Assembly: GCA_036850595.1 (NCBI GenBank)
Contig: CM072160.1
Coordinates: 18,765,906 to 18,829,905 of the forward strand
Source: Rhyacichthys aspro
Taxonomy: Eukaryota; Chordata; Actinopteri; Gobiiformes; Rhyacichthyidae
Direction of reading: 5' to 3'
DNA: 64,000 nucleotides
Below are positions 14,110-26,559 of this stretch, one piece after another; the first letter of the stretch is position 1; each line of letters starts with the position of its first letter. The notes beneath the pieces are model-generated. The model saw nothing but the letters and a program-made list of their open reading frames with translations. It was not told where the DNA came from and did no database searches. The position numbers were made by a program, and so were the translations under genes.

Positions 14110-14680
14110 CTCCAATTTTTAGAATGATTCCAGAACAAAGAGTCCTCCTGAAGTGATGGTGTAACACTGATCCCAACATCATGGAGTCTGGCCTGGTTCT
14201 TGATAGGATTACATGGGGCGCAGTGGCTCAAGGTGTCCAATAACTGGAATACCATTCATAACCAATCACCCGCCTCATGAATGTGTGTGATTGTAGAGGT
14301 GAGTTTGGTGGTGGTTGGAGAAGGCTTGAGCGCCTGGTGTATGGCAGCCCACCTCTCTATCTGCCCCAAATGTGAATGTGTGTGAATGGGGTGAATGGGA
14401 GCATGATGTAAACCGAGAAGGGCATGAAAAGCGCTATATAAATGCATGCCATTTACCATTTACATGGCCTGGGTTAACCTTCTAGTTCCTTCTAAGATTT
14501 AATGGTCCAGTTTGGCCTGGTTTTGTCTGGGATTCTCCAAATGTTTGAACAGAATATGATCAGATCCTTCAAAAACTAAGACAGAGAACAACAAGAACTG
14601 TTTCTGTTTTGAAGCAAGGTCACACTAAATATTGTAAAAATTGTCTTCTCACTTTTCATTTTTAATCTAATAAAAATAAT
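14110..14680 (+). mobile_element. Partial Tc1-type MITE copy interrupted by a SINE
   Basis: From TTTTTAGAATGATTCCAGAA the sequence matches the complete MITE at 28265-28617 (AGAACAAAGAGTCCTC, CATCATGGAGTCTGGCCTGG, AGTTCCTTCT, TGGTCCAGTTTGGCCTGGTT, GGTCACACTAAATATTG). The match breaks at 14217 and resumes at 14468. Both terminal inverted repeats are missing or decayed in this copy. Confidence 0.7.
14217..14459 (+). mobile_element. SINE inserted in MITE, flanked by 8-bp target duplication
   Basis: It begins with a worn tRNA-like start (GGCGCAGTGGCTCA) and ends AAAGCGCTATATAAATGCAT followed by GCCATTTACC, a typical tail of a widespread fish SINE. The flanks are TTACATGG at 14209-14216 and 14460-14467; the intact MITE copy has the uninterrupted site ATTACATG. 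The second member of the family is on the minus strand at 48478-48718. Confidence 0.7.
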
Positions 14681-15349
14681 CATCAACAACAACAGTAGTA
14701 TAAATATAGTTTATTTAACTTTTTATATCCACACCTGCCTAAAGTTCTTTATGTTGGACCAACATAAGCTGTAATGATTCAGTCTGTGGCAGAGTGAGCA
14801 GATCCCTTATTGTCACAGCAGCAGTGGTGCAACCAGCGAAGAGACCATCAGTAGAAAAAACATGCTATTTTGTTGAACTCATCAACACCAAGACATTTAA
14901 AAGTTACATCTCGTCCAGAGTCGGATTAATTTCCGACACTGGTCACTCTGCCAGTGTGTAGGAACATCTATTATTAGACCCAGAAAAAGGTCAACCACTT
15001 AGTTCTTGTAGATTGACAAAGGTTACAACACAAGTCAAATGTAACTGAATCAATGTTATTTATCTGGCACAATCAGAAATCTATTCCGCCATCTTTCTCT
15101 CAGACCACACATACTCCCCAAGGGGCTGTACAGAATATAACACCTCCGACCACTTATCCGATCCATGACACTCACCAAACCAATACTACATGACATTTTT
15201 ACACAAATGTTTTCCAGTACATGCTAAGACCCTTATAATACCAGTGTTTTTCACAGTTCCCGAAAGTGCAGTGTGCCCCTGTGCCTTGTGAACATGATGG
15301 ATTTCCAGACTAGAATGATTCAGCGCCTCACAGAAGCCTTTGACTCCTC

Positions 15350-15485
15350 TTTTTTATTTTAGCTTTAAAAACGCACGTCGGGCACGCCTCCATTAGGTAA
15401 TCATTCCTCTCGATAACTGCGTTGTTCCTCCCATGCGCCGGCATTAATCACCGTGATAATCAACTTCCTCTGCTGTCTTGCACTG
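15350..15485. promoter_or_regulatory. Candidate conserved non-coding segment
   Basis: A short repeat-free island with clustered homeodomain-like words (CATTAGGTAATCATT, GGCATTAATCACCGTG, GATAATCAAC) and preserved CpGs (ACGCACGTCGGGCACGCC, ATGCGCCGGC) within AT-rich intron. The features are suggestive of an enhancer core only. Confidence 0.3.
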
Positions 15486-16794
15486 GAAATAAACCACTGT
15501 TTTGTACAGGGGATAAAACATGATGGATATTCAAACTAATATGCGCATAAATAAAATCATTGTTTGTCTCGGTTAATATCTGGGGCACTGTGATCTGAGA
15601 TAAAACGCCAGCTTGAATTGCTAAAAGAAAAGTTTTTTTTTTTGTTTTTTTTTACTAAGGTCTTATCTTAGTGGTAGCCAGAATTTTGGATTTGGTTCTA
15701 ATTACCAATGTAATTGCCAGGATTCACTGATGTTATCTGACAAAAACAAACAACATGCCTGGCAGTCAAACCCCAGGTAATAATTGCACTATTGAACTGT
15801 TGGGAGTCACCACATCAGAGTCATTCCAAGAGATTCAAAGGAGATTTTTTTAAGCTATTTTAAAAGTACAAAGTTTTGGCATTTAAATTAACACATGAAT
15901 CAAAATATTCTGAAAAGTCATTGTAGGATCTAGAATTAATTAAAAGTCTTTAGATTTTGTAGAATACATTAAAAGAAATGGAAGATAGTAAAAACAATGT
16001 TCTATCCTAAAGTAAAGTTGAAAACAATCTACATTCAAGAGGCATCTGTTCTGACATTTTCCCTGGTTTGGCTCATAGACAATAGCATGTCCCTAAAAGG
16101 CTACCGTAGGTGCTCACAGGCTGCTGAGAGGAGAGGTTTGATATGATATGTGGAATCACCTCAAAATGCTGCACCTTTTAGCCATAGGAAGATTTATTTG
16201 TTGTTTGAACTGCAAAAGAAATCTGTGCAGTTATTTGACTCAAAAGAAATTCAAAAACACATTTCTCTTTGTCGGACCAACAAAGATTGCTCGGCTGAGT
16301 TGCTTGTTTGTTGGTTGTTTTGCTCTCTCACAGAAAGCAATATGTGCAGTCTACCATTCCCTACGATGCATTCATGTGCCAGGTTTACAGCTTTACAGGT
16401 AATTTGGCTGCTAACTTGGCTGTGTTCATGTGCTTCTACTTGAAGTTGGAGTGTTAATGTAGCTATTTTCAAATAATTAATGCTTATATAGAACAGCAGC
16501 CTGGTTGATTAACGTTTAGCACTTTAAACTAGTCGGTTTAATCCCAGCTCTCCTCTGGCAAGAATTTGAAATCAAATACGAATGGTAAGATTCATTATAT
16601 TTATTGTATTATATTCAGTGTGTCTCCGCAGAGTAAATCAAAAAGTGATCTGTCTTGTGACTGGGTTATTTTCCTTGACATGAGATATTAGATTTACATT
16701 GTAGTACACACTGTGTGGTCTTTACTGTACACTACTTGTTTATGAGACATTTTTGGAAAACTTTGAGCTCACTACATTTGAATTTAGCACATTT

Positions 16795-17540
16795 CAGACA
16801 CTGACAGGTGAAGTGAAGTGTAACACTGATTATCTCTTTATCACGGCACCTTTTAATGAGTGGGATATATTAGATAGCAGGTGAACATTTGTCCTCAAAG
16901 TTGATGATTGTCTGCAATGGTCAAAAGTCAAAAGTGGTTCAAGGAAGGAACAGTGGTGAACCAGTGGCCAAGGCTCATTCTCTCTCATTCATTCATTTCT
17001 CTCTATTGTTGGCATTTTACATCTTGCCCAGGGACTGCAGTTGGAAACTAGCTCTGTAGCTAACACTGGCACATTTACAGAAATGTTTATTAATGTGTAC
17101 TGTCCCTGTTCAAATAAACAAACAAAAAAATTGATGCACATGGGGAGTGAGTCCAATCCAACAGACTATCTAATGTTGCCTAAACCTGTGCAGAAGGTAA
17201 TGCTGTTTCTGATAGAAAGGTGTCAAAGGTGCATCACAGTTTGTTGAGTATACGGGTACAACTGCAAACCAGTCAGAGTGACCCCTGTGCACCGCCCAAA
17301 TCCTCAACAATGGGCACGAGCATCAGACCTGGACCACGGAGTAATATAACGGAGTAATATAAGAAGGTGAGAATACAAGAATCAAGCATCTGTGGGATGT
17401 GCTGGACAAACAAGTCCAAACCATGGAACCCCCACCTCAAAAAACACATGGCATTAATGATCAGCTGCAACATCTTGGTGCAAGATACCATTCTAGTGGA
17501 CCAACACAATATTAGGCAGATGGTCATAATGTTATGCCAA
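16795..17540 (+). pseudogene. Tc1-like transposase relic
   Basis: The start, CTGACAGGTGAAGTGAAGTG with CACTGATTATCTC, is the leader of an abundant fish Tc1-like family, and the end, GACCAACACAATATTAGGCA then GGTCATAATGTTATGCC, is its typical 3' end. In between, one frame reads HRPNPQQWA near 17290-17315 and RIKHLWDVLDKQVQTMEPP near 17368-17425, parts of a Tc1 (DD34E) transposase C-terminal region; the usual Glu of the IEHLWDVL motif is replaced by Lys here. The coding region is broken by deletions, stops and a 150-base insertion at about 16981-17135. Confidence 0.75.
16981..17135 (+). mobile_element. 5'-truncated retroposon 3' end nested in the Tc1 relic
   Basis: Between GGCCAAGGCTCATT and TTGATGCACATGGGG of the Tc1 sequence lies about 150 bases with CATCTTGCCCAGGGACTGCA, TTAGCTAACACTGGCACATT-like wording and a tail AAATAAACAAACAAAAAAA. 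This resembles the 3' UTR and A-rich tail of a fish non-LTR retrotransposon, truncated at its 5' side. The order of events is therefore Tc1 first, retroposon second. Confidence 0.55.
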
Positions 17541-17843
17541 TATCATTTATTAAATAATCTTTGTAACCAACAAACTGATTAAACACAATATTTTGAATTT
17601 GCGTCTTTGTGTTTTCAGTTGAAATAGACATTAAAACAATCTGTAAAGATCACATGTCTGCTCTGTGCTCTCACTTCTGGCTCTGTCAATCTCCAGCTTG
17701 GCTCCCCATAGTTACTCAGTGCCTGTCCCACTCATGTCTTGCACTAGGTTTTGGACATGCTCTAAAAATAAGTGCCTTCTGTATTAGATTGTCATATCTG
17801 GATGGGTCTATAGCAAAACTAGCTACTGTTACAATGAGTAATT

Positions 17844-20800
17844 AAAGCCGCAAGCGGCGTCAAAGGCCCTCGCATCCCTTGCGACCGCGGGGGGCACGTT
17901 TCCTCGGGAAGACCGCACATCGACTCCCCTTGCAACCGCGAGAGTAAATGTTCTCAAAAGGACTTTAATTTTGCCTCCCTTTGCAACATTGGGGAGACAT
18001 GTCCTGGGCAAGACTACATTTTTTACTGTGATGGAGAGCCAGTTATAAAGACAGTCCCATTATTTAATATCATTGTGTTCAGGTCATTAATGTGCACAAA
18101 CGCTTCTTTGGGTCCAACCAAATCTGACAGTGTATGTGAAAGTTACAGGAGATTTTCTTTCTCCAAAAATGGCCTCCTCGTTAGGGGCACGATACGGCCA
18201 CACCCATTAAGATTAAAAAAAATAAATTGATAATTTTTGTTTGCACATGTGTCTAGATGATTCTGACCAAATTTGGAGTCTTTTGGATGAAAACCCTAGG
18301 ACAAGTAGTATTTTGAGTGAGGGGTGTGATTTTGGGCGTCACATGTTCCACCCAAAATGGCGGACTTCCTGTTTGTCATGGAGCAAAGCCATAATAATAT
18401 TTTTTGTTTGACTCGGTGTTAGGAATGTGTGTACCAAAGTTGGTGACTTTACGGCAAAAAAAATGTACTTTCACTTCCCATTGGCCTAATGTATTTCCAT
18501 TTTCCAGGGTGCGCTGTCGAGCCACCTTTTTAGGATTTTTATGTGACCCCAAAATAAATTTTTTTTCGATCCTGAATTTTGGGCAAAGTTTGGTGGGTTT
18601 TGAGCACGTTCAGGGGTCAAATTAGGGCTGAAAGTGTCAGACAAAAAAAAATAATAATAATAATAATTAGCAGCGGCGTCAAAGGCCCTCTCCCTGCCGG
18701 GGGCCGTTCCTGGGAGACGCACTGACTCCCTTCAAGAGGTAAAGTCCAAAGACTTTAATTTCCCTCCCTTCAAAGGGAGAAATGTCTGGGCAAGACTGCA
18801 TTTTTACTTTGAAGGAGAGTCAGTTATAAAGACAGTCCCATTATTTGAATATCACTGTGTTCAGGTCATTAATGTGCACAAACGCTTCATTGGGTCCAAC
18901 CAGATCTGACAGTGTATGTGAAAGTTACAGGAGATTTTCTTTTTCCAAAAATGGCCTCCTCGTTAGGGGCTTGATACGGCCACACCCATTAAGATATCAA
19001 AAATAAATTGATAATTTTGTTTGCACATGTGTCTAGATGATTCTGTCCAAATTTGGAGTCTTTTGGATGAAAACCCTAGGACAAGTAGTATTTTGAATGA
19101 GGGGTGTGATTTTGGGCGTCGCATGTTCCACCCAAAATGGCGGACTTCCTTTTTGTCATGGAGCAAAGCCATAATAATATTTTTTGTTTGATTCGGTGTT
19201 AGGAATGTGTGTACCAAAGTTGGTGACTTTACGGCAAAAAAAAAAGTACTTTCACTTCCCATTGGCGTAATGTATTTCCACTTTTCCAGGGTGCGCTGTC
19301 GAGCCCCCTTTTTATGGATTTGTATGGCAGTGGCAAAAACTATTATTACTCAATGGTCTTGAATTTTGGGTAAAGATTGGTGCGGTTTAAGTTATGTTTA
19401 GGCGCTCAATTTAGCGTTGAATTTATCCTCCCATTCATTTACATTGCATATTTGGAGCATTTCCATGGCAACATGGTTGTAGATAGGGGGTCATTGTCAT
19501 TGGCTTTTTTGTTCGGCATGACATAAGGGATGTGTGTACTAAATTTCATGTCTCTAGACCAAACTAAATTTTTGGCCCCCATTATAAATTTACAGGGGCG
19601 CTGGAGAGCCAGTTTTGAAGATAGCCCTCTAATTTGCATATCATTGTGTTCAGGTCATTAATGTGCACAAACGCTTCATTGGGTCCAACCAGATCCAACA
19701 ATGTTTGTAAAAGTTAGAGGAGATTTTCTTTTTCCAAAAATGGCCTCCTCGTTAGGGCCTTGTCACGGCCACACCCATTAAGATATCAAAAAACTAATTG
19801 ATAATTTTTGTCGGCACTGGTGTCTAGATGATTCTGACCAAATTTGGAGCCTTTTGGATGAAAACCCTAGGACAAGTAGTGTTTTGAATGAGGGGTGCGA
19901 TTTTGGGCGTCGCATGTTCCACCCAAAATGGCGGACTTCCTGTTTGTCAGGGGCAAAGCCATAATAATATTTTGTTTGCCTCGGGGTAAGGAATGTGTGT
20001 ACCAAAGTTGGTGGCTTTCGGCAAAAAAAGTACTTTCACTTCCATTGGCTAATGTATTTCCATTTTCAGGGTGCCTGTCGAGCCCTTTTTATGGATTTGT
20101 ATGGCATTACCAAAAAATTATTACTCAACAGTCTTGAATTTTGGGTGAAGTTTGGTGCGGTTTCAGTAACGTTTAGGAGTCAATTAGTGTTCAATTTCAG
20201 CCTCCCATTCATTTAAATTACATGTTTTGGCGGTCCCATGGCAAAGTTGTAGATGGGGTCATTGTGATTGGCTTTTGTTCAGCATGACATCAGGGATGTG
20301 TGTACCAAATTTCACTCTAGACCAAACTAAATTTTCCCCCATTATATTTTGTGGGGCGCTGGAGGCCGTTTGATCCCTATAATTTGCATATCATTGTGTT
20401 CGGTCATTATGTGCACACCTTATTGGGTCCAACCAGATCCAAAGTTTGTGTTAGGGATTTTCTTTTTCAAAACGTTGGGGCTCGGTCACCAACCCATTAA
20501 GATATCAAAACCACTTGATAATTTTGTCGCAGGTGTCTAGTGATCTGACCAAATTGGAGCCTTTGGATGAAAACCCTAGGACAAGGTGTTTGAGGGGTGC
20601 GATTTTAGGCGCGCATGTTCCACAAAAAGGCGGCTCCTGTTTGTCAGGGCAAAGCCATAATAATATTTTTGTCTGGGGTAAGAGTGGCCAATTGCCTATG
20701 GCAAAAAAGCTTTCTCCGCGATGTATCCTGCCTTTTTATGGTTTGTGTGCAAAAATATTATCTAAGTCTGATTGGGGGTGGGCGGTTTCATTCATTTACC

Positions 20801-21135
20801 TCAATTCGTTGTTTCCCATCATTAAGTAGGGGGGGGGCGTGGAAAGGGGGCCAACCCAACTCCCAAACGCCCCCATGCTACTGGGGCGAACCTTGGGCCA
20901 ACGCCAGTGGTTTTTTTAAACCCGCGCCCCTTAGATATCAACCTTCGGCGGCCAGGCCTTGGGACCCGGGGAGGGGGGTGGGTGTCCAAAGGGCACGGCG
21001 AGCCATATTTTTCCCAAGGGGCGTGGCTTCGGAAAGTCTTTCTCCCGTGTCCGGTTTGGGTGGCCCAATCCTTCCTTTGGGGGTTGGGGGCAAATGGGTC
21101 AAGTGAGACGAAAAAAATAATAATAATAATAATGG
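17844..21135 (+). repeat. Tandem array of about four ~785-bp repeat units
   Basis: The block TGTTCAGGTCATTAATGTGC recurs at about 18078, 18860 and 19648, and decayed near 20398, giving a period near 785, 788 and 750 bases. Each unit carries CCCATTAAGAT, GGATGAAAACCCTAGGACAA, CGCATGTTCCACCCAAAATG and GCGGACTTCCTGTTTGTC. The array opens with a small palindrome (GCCGCAAGCGGC at 17847-17858). AAT microsatellites close the first unit (18645-18668) and the whole array (21110-21133). The joint from the second to the third unit lacks that tail and instead contains an extra segment (19320-19640). The copies have no shared protein frame. A diverged relative lies at 36820-37560. Confidence 0.85.
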
Positions 21136-21229
21136 TAATTATAACCAACAGGTGAATATTTGGTTCTTAAAAAGTTACAGCTGAAACAAGTTTCTCAAAA
21201 ATGAAATGTCCCACACTTCCTGGTGCTTC

Positions 21230-21540
21230 CAATAATGGTGTAATTAATGGGGGCCAAGCATGTTTACACAAGGTTATGTCAGAGCGCTTTCAGCTAGCAC
21301 ATCCCATTACTCCTCCACTGCGCTGGCATCAGATAAGAGCCTGACACTGACACAGTCCCCTCCGTAATTAGCAGCACAGGAAGGAGCCAAGGATCAATGT
21401 GTTTTCCACTGGAAGGAAACTGGCGACTCGCGATCAATGAGCCAATCAAAGGCGACGGCGAGAGTCACACGTGGCTCCGAAAACCAGAGCTGAACACGAG
21501 CTGGCACACACGCGCTGGCATGACACCATGATTATTTGTA
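21230..21540. promoter_or_regulatory. Candidate conserved non-coding segment
   Basis: Directly after the repeat array is a repeat-free stretch with TAATTAATGGGGGCC, CAGAGCGCTTTCAGCTAGC, CCGTAATTAGCAGCACAGG and CGCGATCAATGAGCC. Its balanced base composition, retained CpGs and two TAATTA cores differ from the surrounding intron. Function is inferred only. Confidence 0.3.
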
Positions 21541-23029
21541 CTTTTAGATTGACTTTTTGTCACTATGGTAATGTGAAATCCCACTCCCAGTTTGCACATT
21601 AAATAAGCATCAGTGGTCTGACAGCAGAGGTGGGAGTCGGAGACGCTCGTCACAAGCCTAAAAGCCCAGCCAGCTCGCAGTGCGGTGGTGAAAAATTCAG
21701 GAACAATGGGTTTCAATTCACCAAGGCGAAGATTGTATATCATTGATAGACACTGTGTCAGGGCAGGAATATGAAGTGTTTTCATCCCAGTGGCTCCCAA
21801 TTGCACAGTTTGAGTACACGTCATAAGCCTCGCCTCATGGTGGCTCCACATGAGACCCTCTAAAGCTAAAACCATGCCCACACATCCGCAAGTATTTTTA
21901 AAACAGATATCCTCCCAAGAGCGCTTTTCAAAATACCATAATACCAGTAAAAATGCTCAAACAAGTCTGGTCGTCCACTATATGGTGATAAACAATAATG
22001 AGAAAACAACCTGTGGATTTATTTATTATTATGTCTGAGGGTTAAACTGTCTGAAGAATTACTTAACGACGTGACGGAAGTTGGAAACTCATAATTTGTC
22101 TTAAAATCCAGCACCACCACATAGGGGCATGTGAAAGGATGGTGTTAGACGGTGTCAGGAGTCCCTCTAAATGGAAGGATAGAACTGTTCAAACCTCACA
22201 ATGAGAGGTTGTTTATATGACTACAAAACACTAGCATGTAACATAATCAAAATCAAATATATATATAACAACAAGCGTTTTCTGGAGCAGTGCTAAACTC
22301 TGTAGCCCCAGTATAGACTAATATATCTAACACTAACAATATATTATCAAAACTCACAAACACAGTCTTTCACCATTGTTGTTCTGCTTAATGTTTGTAG
22401 CCAGCATAGCTTTAAATGGGAACTAGAAATCATTGTTTTCGACCAGACTGCAATGGAAACTTGTAGAATACATTTTGCCATTTTTGAATCTATTTGATGA
22501 TGTGCAAGAAGAACAAAAGTGTGACAATTTTGATTCAGTCTTCATGAGTACATCTCACTGATTGTATCCAGGTCAAAAACATGGTCATTATCTTTTGTTT
22601 TTGCAGTTTGTTTTTATGGTTATGCTCTTCACATATTGAAACATTGAAAGGTCTGCGTTTAACGATCACTTTTATCTATTGGTACACACAAGTTTGGGTT
22701 TAGTGCGGAGTCCAAGGACATTGCAAAAGTATGAATGTGAAGAATGACTAGAGGGTGCTGTTACTCTGCAATAATATGTCTGTGGTTGAAATTTTAATTG
22801 AATGCTACAGGAGTAAAAGCCCAGCAAACTTTTAGTGTTCCTAGAAAATGTATAAGAAGTAACACTGATTTTGAATTGACTGTCCAAGGCTGCATTTTAA
22901 TGGCTCTCTGTTACAATGCGGCTCTGAGTGACTACAGAAGGCAGGTATGATATGTTTTAGCTCAGTAATTTGAAGCGTGCATCTGCAAGGTTATCTTAAG
23001 TCTGCATAAGCCCTGAAAGTCACCAAGTC

Positions 23030-23460
23030 TGAGCCGGTCCATTCTGTTCTCTCTGATCTAATGATAAACCCACTGAGGCGTTTCATTGCTGCCGTGCCAC
23101 TCGGTGCTTTTTAATGTCATCGACACTCCGACATCCTCTCAGTATCCATCTCTCTGCGTCTCAAAAGCGCACACACCCTCTGTCCTCTCGCCGTGCACTG
23201 TTTACTATTATTCATCGGTAAATAAATGGCTTTTTTCGAAGCCGGCCCGGGCAAATTGATTTGCTTGCTCAAACAATTTGTACTTGCTCAGCACTGGCTA
23301 AATGACTCTGCCATCATTGATCCATTGACACGCCACGTCATCTCGGATTTACTTGATTTGGCCTTTTCTCTCGTCATTGTAAAGCATTTGCCCTCGAGCG
23401 TGTCGAAGAGTTTGGAGTCCACAAAGCGGAACGGGTCAGGTCAGAACAGCTCGTTTTAAG
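23030..23460. promoter_or_regulatory. Candidate conserved non-coding segment
   Basis: About 430 repeat-free bases dense in words seen in developmental enhancers: CTAATGATAAACCC, GTTTACTATTATTCATCGG, GTAAATAAATGG (forkhead-like), CAAATTGATTTGC and CATTGATCCATTGACACG. CpG is well kept (TCGAAGCCGGCCCGGGC). It has no convincing coding frame and is among the stronger candidates in intron 12. Confidence 0.35.
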
Positions 23461-23642
23461 AGGCATCTGCATTGTCCAAAAAGTTCCACCTATTGTGGAT
23501 AGGATCCTATTGTGAGTGCAGCTTTTTGTCCGGGCTGAACAACAATATGCCGGACTCATCTGTGACTTCAATGGATTCATATTCATGAGAGATGATTCAA
23601 GTGAGAGGAGTCAGGGAGGAAGGCTTGCTTTCAACCGATGGT

Positions 23643-23715
23643 GCTGATCAGGGCATGTTACAGTTAAAGAGAAGATCTGTTGTCAGGATGTGGAGCTGTT
23701 GGGAGTAGGACAGAG
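23643..23715 (+). repeat. Short dispersed repeat, copy 1
   Basis: GGGCATGTTACAGTTAAAGA and ATCTGTTGTCAGGATGTGGA recur, with a few changes, at 27825-27893. The family is unknown to me. Confidence 0.5.
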
Positions 23716-26559
23716 GCCATACTATTCCCCAAGACAGCTTTCACGTTTTATTGTGGCACCATCAGCATAAGTGTTTCCAGGTTACAAACCCAGCATCCTG
23801 CCCTCATTAAATTATTACATTTTAGCTTAAAGCTCCTGTACCTGATTGTCTTTTTCAGAACCGAGAGAGAGAGAGAGACAGTTGAGTTTCAAACGGAAGC
23901 CCCGCCCTTAGCTCCTTACTCACTCTCACAAACACAGACCATGGCAAAGACATTGTACAGCAACAGCCAATGGGGTTCTCTGTTAAGTCCCTGGGCGTCC
24001 GTAGGCTTGTGATTGGTCAAGAACTCCCCGTCCCTGCGTTGGAGTTGCTCCTATCTCTATTGAGTGTTCATTTCTTAAAATTGCTTATAATAAGCAGCAG
24101 ATGGCATCATAGAGCATGATTTTTTTCAAAAACGATTGCTTTTGCAATATACTATATGGGGTCTAAACCATTTTTTCCAACTAGATGAAAAATATATGAG
24201 GTACTGGAGTTTTAATACTGCATTCCTGATCAGGTTAAAATGGGAACTAATAAGATTTTTTGGGGTATTTTTTTTTAGCCTAGTTTTTTTCACTTTAATT
24301 CCCATTTTATGCTATTATTATTGTTATTAATGTAACAATTTTGAGTCCTTTTTATTATTCTAAACATAATTTTTGTTGTGGTTTTTTGCTCTTCTCTAAA
24401 AGTAGCATTGTAATTTGCGGTTGTGGACTGGGAAAGTGACCTCAAGGAAGGCAGAATGTGTTGTTGGACTGGAACAGTGTAGAGGCAGAGAACAGAATGG
24501 TGGGCAAAGTTGGCGCCATGCAGTGAGCACAAAGCCCAAGTCCTGCTGTTAAGTGAATTTCCTCCGTGGGAACAAAGAAAGTATATCTTATCTTAAAACT
24601 TTCAAAAGCTGAGTACAAATCGAGAACAACTGGCGACGTTCGTGTACTTTCTTCGACATTTCTTTGTAAACCCCACTTAGGACGACTTTTGCTTTTACCA
24701 TTTTTTCGAAACTTGAACAAAATCATGGAAAAACACTTTAACACAGCCCTCAACACTGAGTTTTTGAAATATTTAGAACATTGCTCCAACCTGTACTAAC
24801 CCAAGCCATATATTATCACTCAGCTTTTGGGGGATCTTTGTCAACTGCAAAACATTTGAAGGTCTGGTTCAACAGAAAATCATTTCATCTTTCATCCACT
24901 ATTGAGATTTCCAAATGATCGCAGTGCTATTTCTTGAGTCAGTCTGACAGCAGCTCTCAGAAGAGAACAAGATGCCTCTATTTGCTTTTTAACATTGCTC
25001 TCCTTTCCATATCTCGCTCTTCAAACCGCTGAGCATTACTTGACAGATTAAGGCAAATTAAAACAAAGTGAGGGCTTGTCATTTTTAGTGAAATAATTCT
25101 GCAAGACTGATGGAATAATTAGAGAATGAAGAGTAAGTTAGTGCTTTAAACTTTTTCTTCTAGTACGCTTCTTGCTCTCTCTGCTCTGTTCGCAAACAAT
25201 GGACAAAAGAGAATCTCACTTTTTTCTTTTTTTTCTTCTTTTTTACTATATAACTATCACAGGAAAAAATAAATGTAAATAACACAAGCATCTACTTTAC
25301 ATCTACACCCCTCCACTCAGACTTAAAGCTAGAACAAGTCTAAAATGCTTTCCACACCAAGGTCTGAGCTAAGAACTGTCAAATTCTAACGCAGTGTTGG
25401 TTTTTGGTTTCACTTTACAGTTTTTAAAGGAAACTATGGGACTTTCCCTGACGCTGTGATTACAGTCGCCATGACAACAGCGATGTGCCTCCTGTAGATA
25501 GCTTTTTCCGTGGTGAATGTGTCTCTGCAGAGGCCCATTTTACCGTTGAACTGGAGAAATACAATAATCAGACTGGAGTAGGGCCTTTGGAGACGTGTTA
25601 TTATTGATGTATAATTAATACAAACAGCTGAAACTTCAAATGCACAGTTTAAGACATGATTTAAATCACTACAGGAACTATCAAGAAACGATCAGCTTCA
25701 CAGGAGGCACCTGCCGTAGAGTAGCAAGAAAAATAAAGTCATACAAAATGTACAACAACGTAATCTATGTGTTTTTAAACCTGATCAGTATCCATTTGTT
25801 ATTACATAATAATTAATGGAGCAAAACCTTGTAATGGAATAAATTAAATAGACTTTGTGATCAGTGTTTGATATTATTTTTTCCAGAGAGTTATAGTGAC
25901 TTGGACTCAAGTCGCACTCAACTCTGACTCGTGGTCCAAAGCAACACATTCTTGAATGAAGATTTAGGGCAAAGACTTTTAATCGGTCAGACCTGTTTCT
26001 ATTGGATTTGTTCATAGATAACAGAATGATAGAAAGTTATCAATTTGTTCTATTTGTTTTCTCTGGCAAGACCAGTTTTACTAAAGGAGTGTTCTAGATG
26101 TTCATGTATAAATTATACATATACAATAAATACAGTTAAAAACACTAAAAAAAGTTTTGTTCTTTCTATTTTGAAATTAGCTATAGTTTATCAGTAGTTT
26201 ATAGTCATATACAATAGGTTTATTAATAAGACAGCAGTATTATGCTTCAAGTACTAACATGGACGTGTGGCCAAAGACTTGAGACTTGTAAAAAAAGACT
26301 TGTGTACATCTCTGATCAGTGATTGCCCTCAAAAAAAAAAACCTTAGTGTGTGAGTAAGTTACAAAACACACACAAAAAACAAAACTATCTGAGTCTGAG
26401 TGTGAGTCAGCGTTAATTGACTTACTACTTCACAAAATCAGTTGCTACATTGCTACAGTTCTATACATTTTACCTCATTAGACGCATTGTAAATAACACA
26501 TAATCCATACAACACAATAAATGTCAGTGCTGACGCCATTGTCCTTTAATGAACAATTA

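Noticed and set aside
17844..21135. Regularly spaced repeats considered as a CRISPR-like array
   Set aside because: The units are about 785 bp, not 25-40 bp, and the host is a vertebrate.
24442..24789. Minus-strand open frame of 115 codons
   Set aside because: No known motif; looks like random or repeat-derived sequence. Left as unannotated intron.
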